From Bifidobacterium mizhiense (GTDB lineage: Bacteria; Actinomycetota; Actinomycetes; Actinomycetales; Bifidobacteriaceae), in assembly GCF_020884755.1 (NCBI RefSeq), contig NZ_BPWE01000007.1:1-64000 (forward strand): a stretch of DNA of 64,000 nt, given 5' to 3'. The translations under genes and the position numbers were made by a program. Shown piece after piece: positions 62,770 to 64,000 of this stretch. The number at the start of each line of letters is the position of its first letter. Positions within the stretch are counted from its first letter, which is position 1. The notes under the pieces were generated by a model. It did not search any database. It was not told the DNA's origin and worked only from the letters and a program-made list of their open reading frames with translations.

Positions 62770-63708
62770 TCAGGGCAGGTCGTGACCGGCGCTCAGGTAG
62801 AGGTCGTACCATTCCTGAGCGGTCAGATCCACATCCGCGCCGGCGGCCATCTGCGTGATGCGCTCGGGGTTCATGGATCCCAGAAGCACCTGTATGCCCG
62901 CGGGATGCCGCAGAATCCAAGCCACAGCAATAGCGCTCTTGGCTACCTCATGCTGTTGAGCCAACTTGTCCAACTCTGCATTGAGTTCGGGATAGCGGGG
63001 ATTGTCCAGGAAGACTCCGTCAAAGTATCCGGTCTGGAAGGGGCTCCAGGCCTGAATGGTCATGGACTTCAGCCGCGAATAGGCCAGAAGACCACCATCA
63101 TGGTCCAGGCTGGGATCGTCGCCCATATTGACATGAATCTCCTGGTCGACCATGCCGGTGTGCCCCAGACCGAATTGCAGCTGGTTGACCTCCAGGCGCT
63201 GGCTTACCGCGCTCTGCAACAGCTCCACCTGCATGGGGTTGACGTTGCTGACGCCGAAGTGCCGAACCTTTCCACTGGATTGCAGTTCATTGAAGGCCTC
63301 AGCCAGATCGTCCAAGTCGACCAGGGTGTCGGGGCGATGCAGCAGTACGAAGTCGACATGGTCGGTCTGCAGGTTGACCAGCTCCTCATCCAGGGCCTTC
63401 AGCAGGTGATCCTTGGAGAAGTCGTAGCGGGTGATCTGGTCGCTGTCCGGGTTGCGGAAAATGCCGAACTTGGTCTGAATGCCCACGCTGTCACGGTCTA
63501 CGCTCAGATCCTTCAGAGCCTGCCCCAGGGCTCGGCTGCTGGCCCCGGCATGGTAGCAGTCTGCTGTGTCGAAGAAGTCCACGCCCGCATTCATGGCAGT
63601 CTCCACAATGGTCCGCGCTTCCTCGCGGCTCTTCTGATCGATCCGCATGACCCCCAGGGCCACACGGGAGGCCCGGAATCCTGACCGTCCTAAGTTCATG
63701 TATCGCAC
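62770..63708 (-). CDS. Aldo/keto reductase
   Basis: 312 residues forming a TIM barrel. The catalytic tetrad is visible: Asp and Tyr in FFDTADCYHAG, Lys in VGIQTKFG and His in DFVLLHRPD. The NADPH site is suggested by VLLGSMNPERITQM near the C-terminus (YdhF-like group). It reduces carbonyl compounds of unknown identity. The GTG start at 63708 has GAGGAGG 5 bases upstream, a strong ribosome site that decides against the later ATG. Next to it, downstream, is the small basic gene. Confidence 0.92.
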   Translation of the reverse strand: MRYMNLGRSGFRASRVALGVMRIDQKSREEARTIVETAMNAGVDFFDTADCYHAGASSRALGQALKDLSVDRDSVGIQTKFGIFRNPDSDQITRYDFSKDHLLKALDEELVNLQTDHVDFVLLHRPDTLVDLDDLAEAFNELQSSGKVRHFGVSNVNPMQVELLQSAVSQRLEVNQLQFGLGHTGMVDQEIHVNMGDDPSLDHDGGLLAYSRLKSMTIQAWSPFQTGYFDGVFLDNPRYPELNAELDKLAQQHEVAKSAIAVAWILRHPAGIQVLLGSMNPERITQMAAGADVDLTAQEWYDLYLSAGHDLP

Positions 63709-63776
63709 AATGTCCTCCTCGCAATTGACGTCTAGGCTCGAGTCTACCCGTACCGGCTACCTCCAGCCTTGTGCGG

Positions 63777-64000
63777 CTACTCCAGCAGGTTGCCACGCAG
63801 TGCCTCGACCTGGTCTGGCCCGAACCCTAGGGCCTGCCGCGCATAGGTAAAGACATCCCCATAGGCCTTGATCATGGTTTGTTGGGCATGGGCCAGGTAT
63901 TCTTTCTTGACGCAGAGCGCAATCTGCAGGGCATCCAGTGAATCCTGGTCGAAGCCTTTGGCGCGGAATTGGTCCAGCAGTTGATTGTTGGCCTCGACCC
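63777..64000 (-). CDS. C-terminal part of a tyrosine/serine protein phosphatase (partial)
   Basis: The gene runs off the right edge. The visible 73 residues end in ALRGNLLE before a TAG. IALCVKKEYLAHAQQTMIKAYGDVFTYARQALGF matches the end of the actinobacterial/firmicute Y_phosphatase3-type proteins (V-K/R-x-E-Y-L...YG...YL...GL). The catalytic CxxxxxR loop would lie upstream, outside the window. The identity rests on this tail alone. Confidence 0.6.
   Translation of the reverse strand, partial: VEANNQLLDQFRAKGFDQDSLDALQIALCVKKEYLAHAQQTMIKAYGDVFTYARQALGFGPDQVEALRGNLLE

Noticed and set aside
1..64000. CRISPR arrays, prophage, transposases or integrases
   Set aside because: No regularly spaced repeats, phage structural genes or transposase motifs were seen on either strand.

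Overview
The window is a gene-dense, high-GC chromosomal segment of a bifidobacterium or close relative (family Bifidobacteriaceae). The call rests on actinobacterial protein types (OpcA, HspR with a HAIR operator, GT39 mannosyltransferase, DUF4235, a pilin-type surface protein), on CUT1 sugar ABC systems without their own ATPase, and on many LacI/GH gene sets. The species cannot be fixed from the sequence alone. No rRNA, CRISPR array, prophage or insertion sequence was seen. There is one tRNA, tRNA-Ala with anticodon CGC.

Layout. 1-10.7 kb: the tail of a cell-wall-anchored surface protein, a small unknown protein, an aquaglyceroporin, a large SWIM/SNF2 helicase, an MFS drug-type exporter, an FtsX-like permease with a degenerate ABC ATPase, and an ATP-grasp protein. 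10.7-19 kb: an HD phosphohydrolase, then the oxidative pentose phosphate genes zwf-opcA-pgl, then a gluconate module (GntR-type regulator, GntP permease, gluconokinase, short 6-phosphogluconate dehydrogenase). 19-24.3 kb: a LacI-controlled sugar ABC importer with a GH43 enzyme. 24.3-38.3 kb: a second, long 6-phosphogluconate dehydrogenase, Kup, TatD, a second GH43, a phosphoglucomutase/GH65 phosphorylase fusion, MetG, an AbiEi-like/LRV pair and RsmI. 38.3-49.2 kb: a protein O-mannosyltransferase, a GH1 beta-glucosidase, DedA, tRNA-Ala, a DEAD-box helicase and the heat-shock operon dnaK-grpE-dnaJ-hspR.

49.2-60 kb is an island that is visibly richer in A+T. It encodes a lipoprotein sugar-binding protein, two permeases, an uncharacterised 746-residue helical-barrel glycosidase-like protein, a GH172 (DUF2961) enzyme and a YesL/DUF624 protein on the minus strand, and a GH13 alpha-glucosidase and a LacI regulator on the plus strand. 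Two matching 15-bp operator candidates lie in the divergent promoter region. This is the best candidate for an undescribed carbohydrate-use system. 60-64 kb returns to ordinary genes: a histidine phosphatase, a DUF4235 protein, a nitroreductase, a small zinc-ribbon-like protein, an aldo/keto reductase and the tail of a tyrosine phosphatase.

How the parts fit. Each sugar importer is paired with a glycosidase and a local LacI repressor whose operators overlap the -35 boxes. Imported oligosaccharides would be cut inside the cell, and gluconate would enter as 6-phosphogluconate, where two dehydrogenases with different predicted cofactors meet it. The heat-shock operon appears self-regulated by HspR.
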